Positions 1-5,636 of a DNA stretch of 7,406 nt are shown here, one piece after another. This DNA is from Gammaproteobacteria bacterium RIFCSPHIGHO2_02_FULL_42_13 (GTDB taxonomy: Bacteria > Pseudomonadota > Gammaproteobacteria > UBA12402). How positions within the stretch are numbered: the stretch's first letter is position 1; the number at the start of each line of letters is the position of its first letter. The stretch lies in assembly GCA_001801405.1 (NCBI GenBank), contig MGXQ01000062.1:1-7406 (forward strand), in the 5' to 3' direction. A model generated the notes under the pieces. That model saw only the letters and a program-made list of their open reading frames with translations, did no database searches and was not told the DNA's origin. The translations under genes were made by a program, and so were the position numbers.

Positions 1-141
1 TGGCTTCGTTGGCAGTGTTTTGAGGCCAAAATCGATCTCAAAAATATAGGGAGCTCTCTTGAGGCTATCCAAGTGGGGGAACAACCCTGATTGATCAATT
101 TCCCCAGCAGATAACGCTCGGTTAATGTTAGCTAAGTCCAT
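1..141 (-). CDS. N-terminal fragment of a protein, possibly an AAA-type ATPase (partial)
   Basis: An uninterrupted minus-strand frame begins with ATG at 141-139 and stays open for 47 codons to the left edge. It starts MDLANINRALSAGEID and reaches an aromatic-rich stretch (APYIFEIDFGLKTLP) just before the edge. The layout, a short helical N-terminus then a segment of the type 'PYIFE..FGL..LP' that would lead into a P-loop, resembles the start of AAA-type ATPases with DUF4143-like architecture found in Legionellales. The Walker A motif itself would lie outside the window, so the family call is a recollection-based inference. The gene is real on better grounds: a sigma70-like promoter with 17-bp spacing lies immediately upstream (181-209), embedded in a symmetric operator-like repeat. 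No strong Shine-Dalgarno sequence is seen before the ATG. It is divergent from the kinase gene. Confidence 0.45.
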   Translation of the reverse strand, partial: MDLANINRALSAGEIDQSGLFPHLDSLKRAPYIFEIDFGLKTLPTKP

Positions 142-164
142 GATTATTCACTAAAAATATTATT

Positions 165-209
165 TAACGTTACGAACGTTAGTATAGCTAACGTTCATAA
201 CGTTAGCAA
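165..209 (-). promoter_or_regulatory. Minus-strand sigma70 promoter inside a four-box AACGTT operator
   Basis: Reading the minus strand, TTGCTA (209-204) and TATACT (186-181) are separated by exactly 17 bp and match the -35 and -10 consensus at 4/6 and 5/6 positions. The same stretch is an inverted repeat: arms 165-182 and 188-205 pair at 17 of 18 positions around a 5-bp spacer. Each arm holds two copies of the self-complementary hexamer AACGTT (166-171, 175-180, 190-195, 199-204; start-to-start 9, 15, 9 bp). Two boxes lie between -35 and -10 and two just downstream of the -10, so a protein bound here would be expected to repress the gene at 141. The regulator is unknown. Confidence 0.6.
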
Positions 210-246
210 GTGATTGTTTGTGAATAAAAAAGAGAGGGTTCAACAA

Positions 247-344
247 CTCGGCCGCAAGCGGCCGAGATTGTTTCCTTAATTGATTTCGCCTGCGCGGGAA
301 ACCCGCGCGAACGGCTCCTCTCGGGGAGCATTGCATTGCTCCCC
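247..344. repeat. Three-hairpin dispersed repeat element, copy A
   Basis: Three hairpins follow one another. Hairpin 1 (247-266) is a perfect 9-bp stem, CTCGGCCGC/GCGGCCGAG, with an AA loop. Hairpin 2 (288-315) has an inner GCGCGGG/CCCGCGC stem (292-298 with 302-308) closed by outer GCC/GGC. Hairpin 3 is GGGGAGCA/TGCTCCCC (323-330 with 337-344). The same three hairpins occur in the same order at 7195-7294. From the outer GGC of hairpin 2 to the GGGG of hairpin 3 both copies have 7 nt. Stem sequences differ but remain paired, so the structure appears to be maintained. This copy lies between two divergently transcribed genes, which argues against it being merely a gene terminator. Confidence 0.7.
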
Positions 345-353
345 TGTAGTAAC

Positions 354-431
354 GTAGCCTGGGTGGAACGAGCAAAGCGAGTGAAACCCAGGGTCTTCAT
401 CCTGGGTTTCGCTTCGCTTCACCCAGGCTAC
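354..431. repeat. BIME-like pair of inverted REP units with GTAG heads
   Basis: Two related palindromic units face each other across an 8-nt spacer (393-400). The left unit (354-392, plus strand) begins GTAG followed by CCTGGGT and ends ACCCAGG. The right unit (401-431) read on the minus strand has the same GTAG, CCTGGGT and ACCCAGG, with the internal GAAGCGAAGCG in place of a longer, related left-unit interior. Each unit can fold alone, and the two arms can fold together. A GTAG tetranucleotide at the foot of an imperfect hairpin is the known signature of REP sequences mobilised by RAYT (TnpA-REP) transposases. No RAYT gene lies in this window. Confidence 0.75.
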
Positions 432-507
432 ACTTGCTAACGGCTTTTAAAGTTCTTCTCTTTCTTCTGCTTGCATACCCTCTTGAACGAATACCCCATA
501 AAATCAT

Positions 508-527
508 TTCGGGCTCATTCGGGCTCA
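508..527. repeat. Short tandem repeat, 2 x TTCGGGCTCA
   Basis: The decamer TTCGGGCTCA occurs twice back to back at 508-517 and 518-527. It lies in the otherwise featureless stretch 432-599 between the REP pair and the palindromes before the kinase gene, in which I see no gene or confident promoter. It may be a simple slippage duplication. Confidence 0.5.
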
Positions 528-599
528 TAATGTTTCCATTTGAAATCTTTCGCTTTGCGCATTATCTGTTTCCTTCCTAGCAAATTTTGTGAGATTATA

Positions 600-629
600 C
601 CGTTAATCTGGTTTTAACGGTTAATTTTT
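600..629 (+). terminator. Weak terminator-like hairpin upstream of the kinase gene
   Basis: CCGTTAA (600-606) pairs with TTAACGG (614-620) around a 7-nt loop and is followed by TTAATTTTT (621-629). The stem is short and AT-rich, so it would be weak. No plus-strand gene ends upstream, so it may be a protein-binding palindrome instead. A smaller 6-bp palindrome, AAAAAC/GTTTTT with a CCTA loop, lies nearby at 643-658. Confidence 0.3.
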
Positions 630-666
630 GCAACGGAACCGGAAAAACCCTAGTTTTTGTGTATTT

Positions 667-693
667 AAACGCGAGTTCCGGAACTCGCGTTTT
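667..693. repeat. Perfect 26-bp palindrome before the kinase promoter
   Basis: Positions 667-679 are the exact reverse complement of 680-692, centred on TTCCGGAA, with arms of the form AAACGCGAGTT. As RNA it would make an 11-bp stem with a CCGG tetraloop followed by U residues, which is terminator-like on the plus strand. No plus-strand gene is seen upstream to terminate. It abuts the PmrA-like repeat at 691-711, so an operator or an insulator against read-through is also possible. Confidence 0.6.
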
Positions 694-711
694 AAGATTT
701 CCTTAAGATTT
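691..711 (+). promoter_or_regulatory. PmrA-box-like tandem direct repeat upstream of the kinase gene
   Basis: TTTAAGATTT (691-700) and CTTAAGATTT (702-711) are near-identical direct repeats with an 11-bp period, giving TTAA-N7-TTAA. From established knowledge, the PmrA response regulator of Legionella and Coxiella binds a tandem cTTAATatT-N2-cTTAATatT element upstream of many Dot/Icm effector genes. Here the two 9-mers match that pattern at about 7/9 and 8/9 positions. A possible -10 element TAATTT lies at 718-723. The position, 50-70 bp before the ATG at 761, suits an activator site. The match is by eye and from memory of the consensus. Confidence 0.5.
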
Positions 712-760
712 GTCTGCTAATTTAAAACTTATCAGCAACTTGCGTTTTAAGGGCGGCATC

Positions 761-3421
761 ATGCCAAAATATTTTACAATTTATTTTTCTTCTTCTGATG
801 CTTTTAACGACCCTCGAGCAGCCGCAGCGGCAACACTTCTTTTTGAGAGAACAACGCAAAAAGTCTATTTAAAAAATACTTTTCACCAAGTGCCCGACTC
901 CGATGATCAGGTTCAATTTACACAGACCTTGTTGAGAAAAGCGAGTGATACGCAAGTCTGTTTCTTGGTTGTTGGTGATAAAGTATATGGGGAGGGTAGT
1001 TTTGGTCAGGTTGTTTCTGTGCCATTTTATTTTTATTTGACAGAAAAACTGCAATTACAACGCTCAAATTATGTCGTCAAAATACAACGGGCGCATCCAG
1101 AGACTCATGAAGAGGCTCGATCATTTAATAGACGATATGGGGTTTATTTATCCATGGAGGATGACGGGCGCCATTACATGGTGATGAATTATTTGGGTGA
1201 GTCGCTCGAGTATTGTCATATAGCAACCCGTGCTTTCGAAGAGCGTGCTGCAATTTCGCTTGCGTTGGCGAATGAACTTCAACGCGTTCATCAAACCGGT
1301 AAAATTCATCGTGATCTTAAGCCGCAAAATATTCTTTATGACAAAAAGCGTCATGTGGTTTTTATCATTGATGATGGATTAGCAATTTCATTAGAAGAAC
1401 TAAATCGCAGTCCGGATAAAAGAAGGGCGGGCACGCCGACCTATATTGCGCCTGAGTTATTTTCTCGTTCTGCTGTGATTACTTTTGCTTCTGATATTTA
1501 TTCACTTGCGGGTGTTTTTGCTGATATTTGGGGCGCAAAGAGCTCATTGCATTACAAAGATCCATATTATCGGGCTCATGATCGCGCTTCTTGGGAAAGA
1601 ATGGCGAAAGAGCGATTTAGCTTAAGTGGCTATTTAACGAATTTTCCTTTGTCAGAGTCCCCTTATCTTCTTGCGTTTGATTTGCCTAAAGCATTAATCT
1701 ATCTGATTAATGCCATGCAAGATCCAGCGCCCGAAGAAAGGGTTTCGCTTGAATTTATTTTTCGGTTTTTTGCTTTGATACCGCAACTAAAGCATGTCTA
1801 TGAGGAATTTGATGCTCCTTTTCGAGAAGCGATGAAAAGATTGGTGGCGTTAATGCGGCCAGTTGCGACAGCGGAATTTATTGTGTTGTTAGAGCAGGAA
1901 AGTTTGAGCTTTGCTAAAATTGGCCTGGTTAAAGCGCGGTTAAATCAAGACGCCACTATTTTTAAAAGAGAAAGCGATTCGTTTTGGCAGGTTTTCTCGT
2001 TTCTTTTAAAAAGTTTTTTTGAATCATTTGAGCTGATTAATCATTATGATCGCACCGCGCACTCATTTACTGATGCGCCGCTTGATTTGACTTATGACGT
2101 AGAAAAATTGCAAAAGCTGGAAGAAAAAATTCAAGAATTTCTCTTGCTGTTTGAACAGATGAAAGCATTACGCTCGCAACTGCCTGTTGTGTTTTTGAAA
2201 GAGACTCAGTTTGAACATTTATGTGTAGGGTTTTTAAAGCAGCAGTGGATGAGTGCTGCCTCATTTTCTGCTGATATTTTAGCAATCGGCAATCAAAGAG
2301 TCAGATTTTATTCTGATTTTCGAGAGGAAGTGAGAAGAGTGATTGGCTGTATTGCGCCTATTTTTCGAAGCGAGATTTTTCTGCTGCAGGGGAGTCAAAC
2401 CGTGCAAGAAATGCTGGAGATAGTTGGAACAAGACTTCAGCTGTATTATGCTCATTCTCGAAGAGCACAGCTATTTTTAACTTTGTTGCCTATTCTGCGC
2501 GGATTATTTGCGCAATATCAAGAGGCAGATAGACAACTCTGGCATGATGTCTCTGCTCAAGAGAGGATAGAGACGGCTCTTCGCAGAACAAAACAGTTTG
2601 TTGATCTCATTATCTCTCTACTGCAATTCTATAAACAGGAGAAGCCAGGCCGCGCTTTAATAACGATACTTTTACCAGAGATGCAGGATATTTTAAATAC
2701 GGCTTTTATGACGCCCACTGATTCTCGATTTCCTCCTGCTCAATTTCGAACAAATGTAGAGCGCTATTACAGGGTTTATTCGCAGTTTTGTGCGCTCTTT
2801 CAGCAAAGCATTGGCAATATTCGATTTGTTTTAAACTGCTTTCAACCGCTTGATGTCCTGCCACTGTTATCAACCATTAATCATCAGACGTTATTGCCAC
2901 TTCAAAAATTAGAGGAAATTAAAAATTTTCTTCATCATCACGAGCTGTATCTGCATCACGATGAGCGATATGAGCAATTTAGGTCGTTTGCGCAAACAGT
3001 GAGAAATTTTTTTAGTACTTATCGCTATTTTTCTTTTAAAGAATATTATGCAGCATCTTCTGAGTGCGATCCTTTTCAGTTAGCGCAATTAAGGCAGTTG
3101 AATCGTGAGCTATTAGCGACAGTGGAGTTTTGCAGACTTACCGCTGAGAATCTTCATCGAGTAAAAGCGCGTATTGATCAGGAGGGCTTTCGTTCTCTTC
3201 AAAATGCAGGGATTGTGCAGATGCGAGGGATTATTGGGCAGGGGGGTTCAATTTTTTTTCAGATGCGTGAGTTACGAAGAGTGGCTCAATCTCGTTTAGA
3301 ACATCCTCTTTCATTCCTTTTTGAGCATGGTCTTTTTTCGCCGAAGCGTCCTTCAAGTGTTCACAATTTCTACCAGGAATTAGCGCGTGATCGATTGATT
3401 TGTGGGTTCTGTCAATTCTGA
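761..3421 (+). CDS. Hanks-type Ser/Thr protein kinase with a long orphan C-terminal region, effector-like
   Basis: The product is an 886-aa protein whose first third is a eukaryotic-like Ser/Thr kinase. Motifs in order: glycine-rich loop GEGSFGQV (residues 77-84), ATP-anchoring VVK (K107), a likely C-helix glutamate in HEEARSF (E117/E118), hinge VMNYLGESL (about 141-149), catalytic loop HRDLKPQN (183-190, D185 and N190), metal-binding DDG (204-206) in place of DFG, activation segment ending GTPTYIAPE (224-232), and the F-helix Asp in SDIYSL (D245). All residues needed for phosphotransfer are present, so it should be active. Residues about 340-886 are mainly helical, rich in Phe, Leu, Arg and Gln, with no domain I recognise and no signal peptide or membrane segment. 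Such architecture is typical of type IV secreted kinases; secretion is inferred. The ATG at 761 is preferred (AAGGG at 749-753, 7-nt spacing) over an in-frame TTG at 710, which falls inside the PmrA-like repeat. Codons are more A/T-ending than in accBC. Confidence 0.85.
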   Translation: MPKYFTIYFSSSDAFNDPRAAAAATLLFERTTQKVYLKNTFHQVPDSDDQVQFTQTLLRKASDTQVCFLVVGDKVYGEGSFGQVVSVPFYFYLTEKLQLQRSNYVVKIQRAHPETHEEARSFNRRYGVYLSMEDDGRHYMVMNYLGESLEYCHIATRAFEERAAISLALANELQRVHQTGKIHRDLKPQNILYDKKRHVVFIIDDGLAISLEELNRSPDKRRAGTPTYIAPELFSRSAVITFASDIYSLAGVFADIWGAKSSLHYKDPYYRAHDRASWERMAKERFSLSGYLTNFPLSESPYLLAFDLPKALIYLINAMQDPAPEERVSLEFIFRFFALIPQLKHVYEEFDAPFREAMKRLVALMRPVATAEFIVLLEQESLSFAKIGLVKARLNQDATIFKRESDSFWQVFSFLLKSFFESFELINHYDRTAHSFTDAPLDLTYDVEKLQKLEEKIQEFLLLFEQMKALRSQLPVVFLKETQFEHLCVGFLKQQWMSAASFSADILAIGNQRVRFYSDFREEVRRVIGCIAPIFRSEIFLLQGSQTVQEMLEIVGTRLQLYYAHSRRAQLFLTLLPILRGLFAQYQEADRQLWHDVSAQERIETALRRTKQFVDLIISLLQFYKQEKPGRALITILLPEMQDILNTAFMTPTDSRFPPAQFRTNVERYYRVYSQFCALFQQSIGNIRFVLNCFQPLDVLPLLSTINHQTLLPLQKLEEIKNFLHHHELYLHHDERYEQFRSFAQTVRNFFSTYRYFSFKEYYAASSECDPFQLAQLRQLNRELLATVEFCRLTAENLHRVKARIDQEGFRSLQNAGIVQMRGIIGQGGSIFFQMRELRRVAQSRLEHPLSFLFEHGLFSPKRPSSVHNFYQELARDRLICGFCQF

Positions 3422-3474
3422 GTCCGATCTCTCGTTAATTTGGATTTTCAAACTTCTGCATGAACAATGTAAAA

Positions 3475-3509
3475 TACCCCGTCCGCTTGCGGCGGATATT
3501 TTTATTTTA
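3475..3509 (+). terminator. Bulged hairpin terminator after the kinase gene, related to the dispersed hairpin 1
   Basis: CCG-T-CCGC (3479-3486) pairs with GCGG-CGG (3489-3495) around a TT loop with one bulged T, followed by the T-rich run ATATTTTTATTTT. It starts about 55 nt after the kinase stop codon and fits a rho-independent terminator separating the kinase from accB. Its sequence, including the bulged T, matches the reverse complement of the hairpin at 7195-7215 (ACCCCGTC.GCTTGC.GCGG), with one C:G versus T:A pair exchange. It is therefore an inverted solo copy of hairpin 1 of the repeat element. Confidence 0.7.
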
Positions 3510-3618
3510 AATTTGTTTACAAAAACCCATAAAACCATAAAACTTTGCAAGGAACTGGACAAAACAAAAAATCTGCGGCAAAATGCTATCACTATAAAAC
3601 ATTATTAAGGTGCTCAAC

Positions 3619-4062
3619 GTGGATATCAGAAAAATCAAAAAAATCATCGACTTGATGAAAAAAGAACCACAAGTTAACGAAATCGAGATCCATGAAGACA
3701 AAGAGATGGTACGCATCAGCCAGTCTTGCCTAACCGGCCAGCAACCAGAAACTACGTACAGCACCCCCCTGGTTCAAATGACCTCCCCCACTCAAGAACC
3801 CGCCGAAAAACACAATATTGAGAATAAACATACCGTCAACTCCCCGATGGTCGGCACGTTTTATACCGCCCCCACCCCCGGCGCCAAACGCTTTTTTGAA
3901 ATCGGCGAACGCGTCAATGCAGGCGATGTCATTTGCCTGATCGAGGCAATGAAAACCTTTAACCAAATTGAAGCGGACAAAACCGGCATCTTATCCGCCT
4001 GCTTAGCGGACAATGGGCAACCGGTCGAATATGGGCAGCCATTGTTTGTGATAGAGGATTAA
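3619..4062 (+). CDS. accB: Biotin carboxyl carrier protein of acetyl-CoA carboxylase
   Basis: AccB carries biotin between the biotin carboxylase and carboxyltransferase sites of acetyl-CoA carboxylase, which makes malonyl-CoA for fatty acid synthesis in the cytoplasm. The N-terminus (M/V)DIRKIKKIIDLM matches the AccB signature. A Pro/Gln/Thr-rich linker follows (about residues 42-72), then the biotinyl domain from NSPMVGTFYTAPTP, with the thumb-type insertion of AccB, to QPLFVIED. The biotinylated lysine is K112 in EAMKTFNQIEADKTG; the residue after it is usually Met or Leu and here is Thr. Translation is placed at GTG 3619 because it gives the family N-terminus and has AAGG at 3607-3610; an in-frame GTG at 3610 would add MLN. 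The length, 147 aa, is close to the 156 of E. coli. accC follows 54 nt later. The 3511-3618 leader is AT-rich (TATAAA at 3593-3598 is a possible -10), but no good -35 is seen. Confidence 0.95.
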   Translation: MDIRKIKKIIDLMKKEPQVNEIEIHEDKEMVRISQSCLTGQQPETTYSTPLVQMTSPTQEPAEKHNIENKHTVNSPMVGTFYTAPTPGAKRFFEIGERVNAGDVICLIEAMKTFNQIEADKTGILSACLADNGQPVEYGQPLFVIED

Positions 4063-4116
4063 ATAGTGTTGCGCGATCATTCCTCTCTTTTTCAGACCTT
4101 TTAAGAGCATAACAAC

Positions 4117-5469
4117 ATGTTAAAAAAAGTACTCATCGCCAACCGAGGTGAAATTGCATTACGCATCTTACGCGCCTGCAAACAACTCGGCATTCAAACA
4201 GTCGCCGTGCATTCCACTGCGGATAAAAATTTAATTCATGTGAGACTGGCCGACGAATCGGTTTGCATCGGCCCACCGCCCTCCAACCAAAGCTACTTGA
4301 ACATTCCAGCCATCATCACCGCTGCAGAAATCACCAACGCCACCGCCATTCACCCCGGCTATGGCTTTTTGTCCGAAAATGCCGATTTTGCTGAACAAGT
4401 TGAACAAAGCGGCTTTATCTTTATCGGCCCGACAGCCGACACGATTCGCGCGATGGGCGATAAAATCACCGCCATACAAACCATGCAGAAACTCGGCATC
4501 ACCGGCATACCGGGCTCACACGGTGCTATAACGGGGGACGAACGCGCCAATATCGCCATGGCTGAAGAAATCGGCTATCCCGTTCTTATTAAAGCAACTG
4601 CCGGCGGCGGCGGACACGGCATGCGCGTCGTTCGCTCTGAAAAAGAACTCACTCACGCCATTGCCATCACACAAGCTGAGGCCAAAGCCGCCTTTGGCAA
4701 CGAAACGGTTTACATGGAAAAACTCTTGGAAAACCCGCGCCATATCGAAATTCAAATTTTATCGGACGGCCAAGGCAATGCAATTTATTTAGGCGAACGC
4801 GATTGTTCCATGCAACGCCGTCATCAAAAAGTATTAGAAGAAGCGCCGGCCCCCGGCATCACACAAGAAGAACGCGAACAGATTGGATCACAGTGCGTAC
4901 ACGCATGCAAAGAATTAAATTACCGCGGCGCCGGCACATTTGAATTTTTATATCAGGACAAACAATTTTATTTTATTGAAATGAACACGCGCATACAGGT
5001 CGAACACCCAATCACTGAAGCCATCACGAATATCGACATTGTGTGCGAACAATTGCGCATTGCCAATGGTGAAAAATTATCGATTCAACAAAAAGACGTG
5101 CATATCACCGGTCACGCGATCGAATGCCGCATCAACGCCGAAGATCCCAACAATTTTTTCCCCTCGCCCGGCGAAATTAAATTATTTCATCCGCCCGGCG
5201 GCCCCGGCGTACGCATCGACACCCACATTTATACGAGTTACACTGTTCCGCCGTATTATGACTCCCTGATTGCCAAGATGATCACTCACGCCAAAACCCG
5301 CGACATGGCCATTATAGCCATGCAAAATGCATTAGATGAAACCGTGATCGATGGCATTAAAACAAATATTCCGCTGCAACAACGCATCTTAAGCGATGCG
5401 CAGTTTACAAAAGGCGGCACGAATATTCATTATTTGGAAAAAATGTTGGCAGATGACCAGTTGAGTTAA
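4117..5469 (+). CDS. accC: Biotin carboxylase subunit of acetyl-CoA carboxylase
   Basis: AccC carboxylates the biotin on AccB using ATP and bicarbonate. The 450-aa protein is collinear with the 449-aa E. coli enzyme. Visible landmarks: N-terminal VLIANRGEIALRILRAC, HPGYGFLSENA (79-89), ATP-grasp K116 and K159, ATP-contacting E201 and K202, H209 in ENPRHIEIQ, RDCSMQRRHQKV, metal-binding E276 and E288, EMNTRIQVEHP with R292, Q294, V295 and E296, and R338 in ECRINAEDP. The active site is complete. One oddity is in the glycine-rich lid: it reads KATAGGGGHGMR, with His167 where the family nearly always has Arg or Lys. Together with accB this is the standard two-gene unit. The usual downstream neighbour prmA is absent; a hairpin and an unrelated accessory gene follow. 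Confidence 0.97.
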   Translation: MLKKVLIANRGEIALRILRACKQLGIQTVAVHSTADKNLIHVRLADESVCIGPPPSNQSYLNIPAIITAAEITNATAIHPGYGFLSENADFAEQVEQSGFIFIGPTADTIRAMGDKITAIQTMQKLGITGIPGSHGAITGDERANIAMAEEIGYPVLIKATAGGGGHGMRVVRSEKELTHAIAITQAEAKAAFGNETVYMEKLLENPRHIEIQILSDGQGNAIYLGERDCSMQRRHQKVLEEAPAPGITQEEREQIGSQCVHACKELNYRGAGTFEFLYQDKQFYFIEMNTRIQVEHPITEAITNIDIVCEQLRIANGEKLSIQQKDVHITGHAIECRINAEDPNNFFPSPGEIKLFHPPGGPGVRIDTHIYTSYTVPPYYDSLIAKMITHAKTRDMAIIAMQNALDETVIDGIKTNIPLQQRILSDAQFTKGGTNIHYLEKMLADDQLS

Positions 5470-5509
5470 CCGATTCTTTTCGCCAGACACAATTTTTAGA
5501 ATACTCCCA

Positions 5510-5549
5510 TCTAATAGGCATCCCTGATAGCTCGGGGATGGCTATTAGA
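5510..5549. repeat. 15-bp hairpin between accC and the lyase gene
   Basis: Positions 5510-5524 pair with 5535-5549 (TCTAATAGGCATCCC with GGGATGGCTATTAGA) at 14 of 15 positions, with a single G-G mismatch and a 10-nt loop. It starts 40 nt after the accC stop. No T-run follows on the plus strand, so it is not a classical terminator. It could limit read-through, stabilise the accC transcript's 3' end, or be a scar or short palindromic repeat at the border of the accessory segment. Confidence 0.55.
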
Positions 5550-5578
5550 CATGAGGGTAAAATGGATGAAGAAACAGA

Positions 5579-5608
5579 TGAACATTATACAAAAAAAGGT
5601 GGTACAAT
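5579..5608 (+). promoter_or_regulatory. Possible promoter of the lyase gene
   Basis: TACAAT (5603-5608) is a 5/6 match to the -10 consensus and lies 34 nt before the start codon. The best -35 at a workable distance is TGAACA (5579-5584, 18-bp spacer), a weak match. The same TACAAT hexamer lies 37 nt before the next gene (6551-6556). Confidence 0.3.
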
Positions 5609-5636
5609 GGATCCATAGTTTTGAAGAGAGAGGATT

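Noticed and set aside
160..400. Two overlapping minus-strand ORFs of 65-71 codons
   Set aside because: They run through the hairpin repeats and the REP unit, have Arg-rich low-complexity translations and no ribosome binding site; repeat-derived artefacts.
247..431. CRISPR array or tRNA-like structure in the hairpin-rich region
   Set aside because: There are no regularly spaced identical direct repeats with spacers and no cloverleaf or TTCGA-type T-loop; the palindromes differ from one another.
247..431. Insertion sequence remnant with terminal inverted repeats
   Set aside because: No transposase coding remains and no flanking target duplication can be seen; the GTAG-headed REP interpretation explains the symmetry better.
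710..760. TTG start at 710 adding 17 residues to the kinase
   Set aside because: It overlaps the second half of the PmrA-like repeat and has no clear ribosome binding site, whereas ATG 761 has AAGGG 7 nt upstream.
3545..3598. Specific sigma70 promoter for accB
   Set aside because: TTGCAA (3545-3550) and TATAAA (3593-3598) are 42 bp apart, and no -35 at 16-18 bp from the -10 is convincing.
3402..3608. 68-codon plus-strand ORF between the kinase gene and accB
   Set aside because: It overlaps the kinase end in another frame, crosses the terminator hairpin and has no protein-like character.
4231..4755. Several minus-strand ORFs inside accC
   Set aside because: Antisense shadows of a fully conserved gene, with Gly/Ala/Asp-rich translations typical of the reverse frame.
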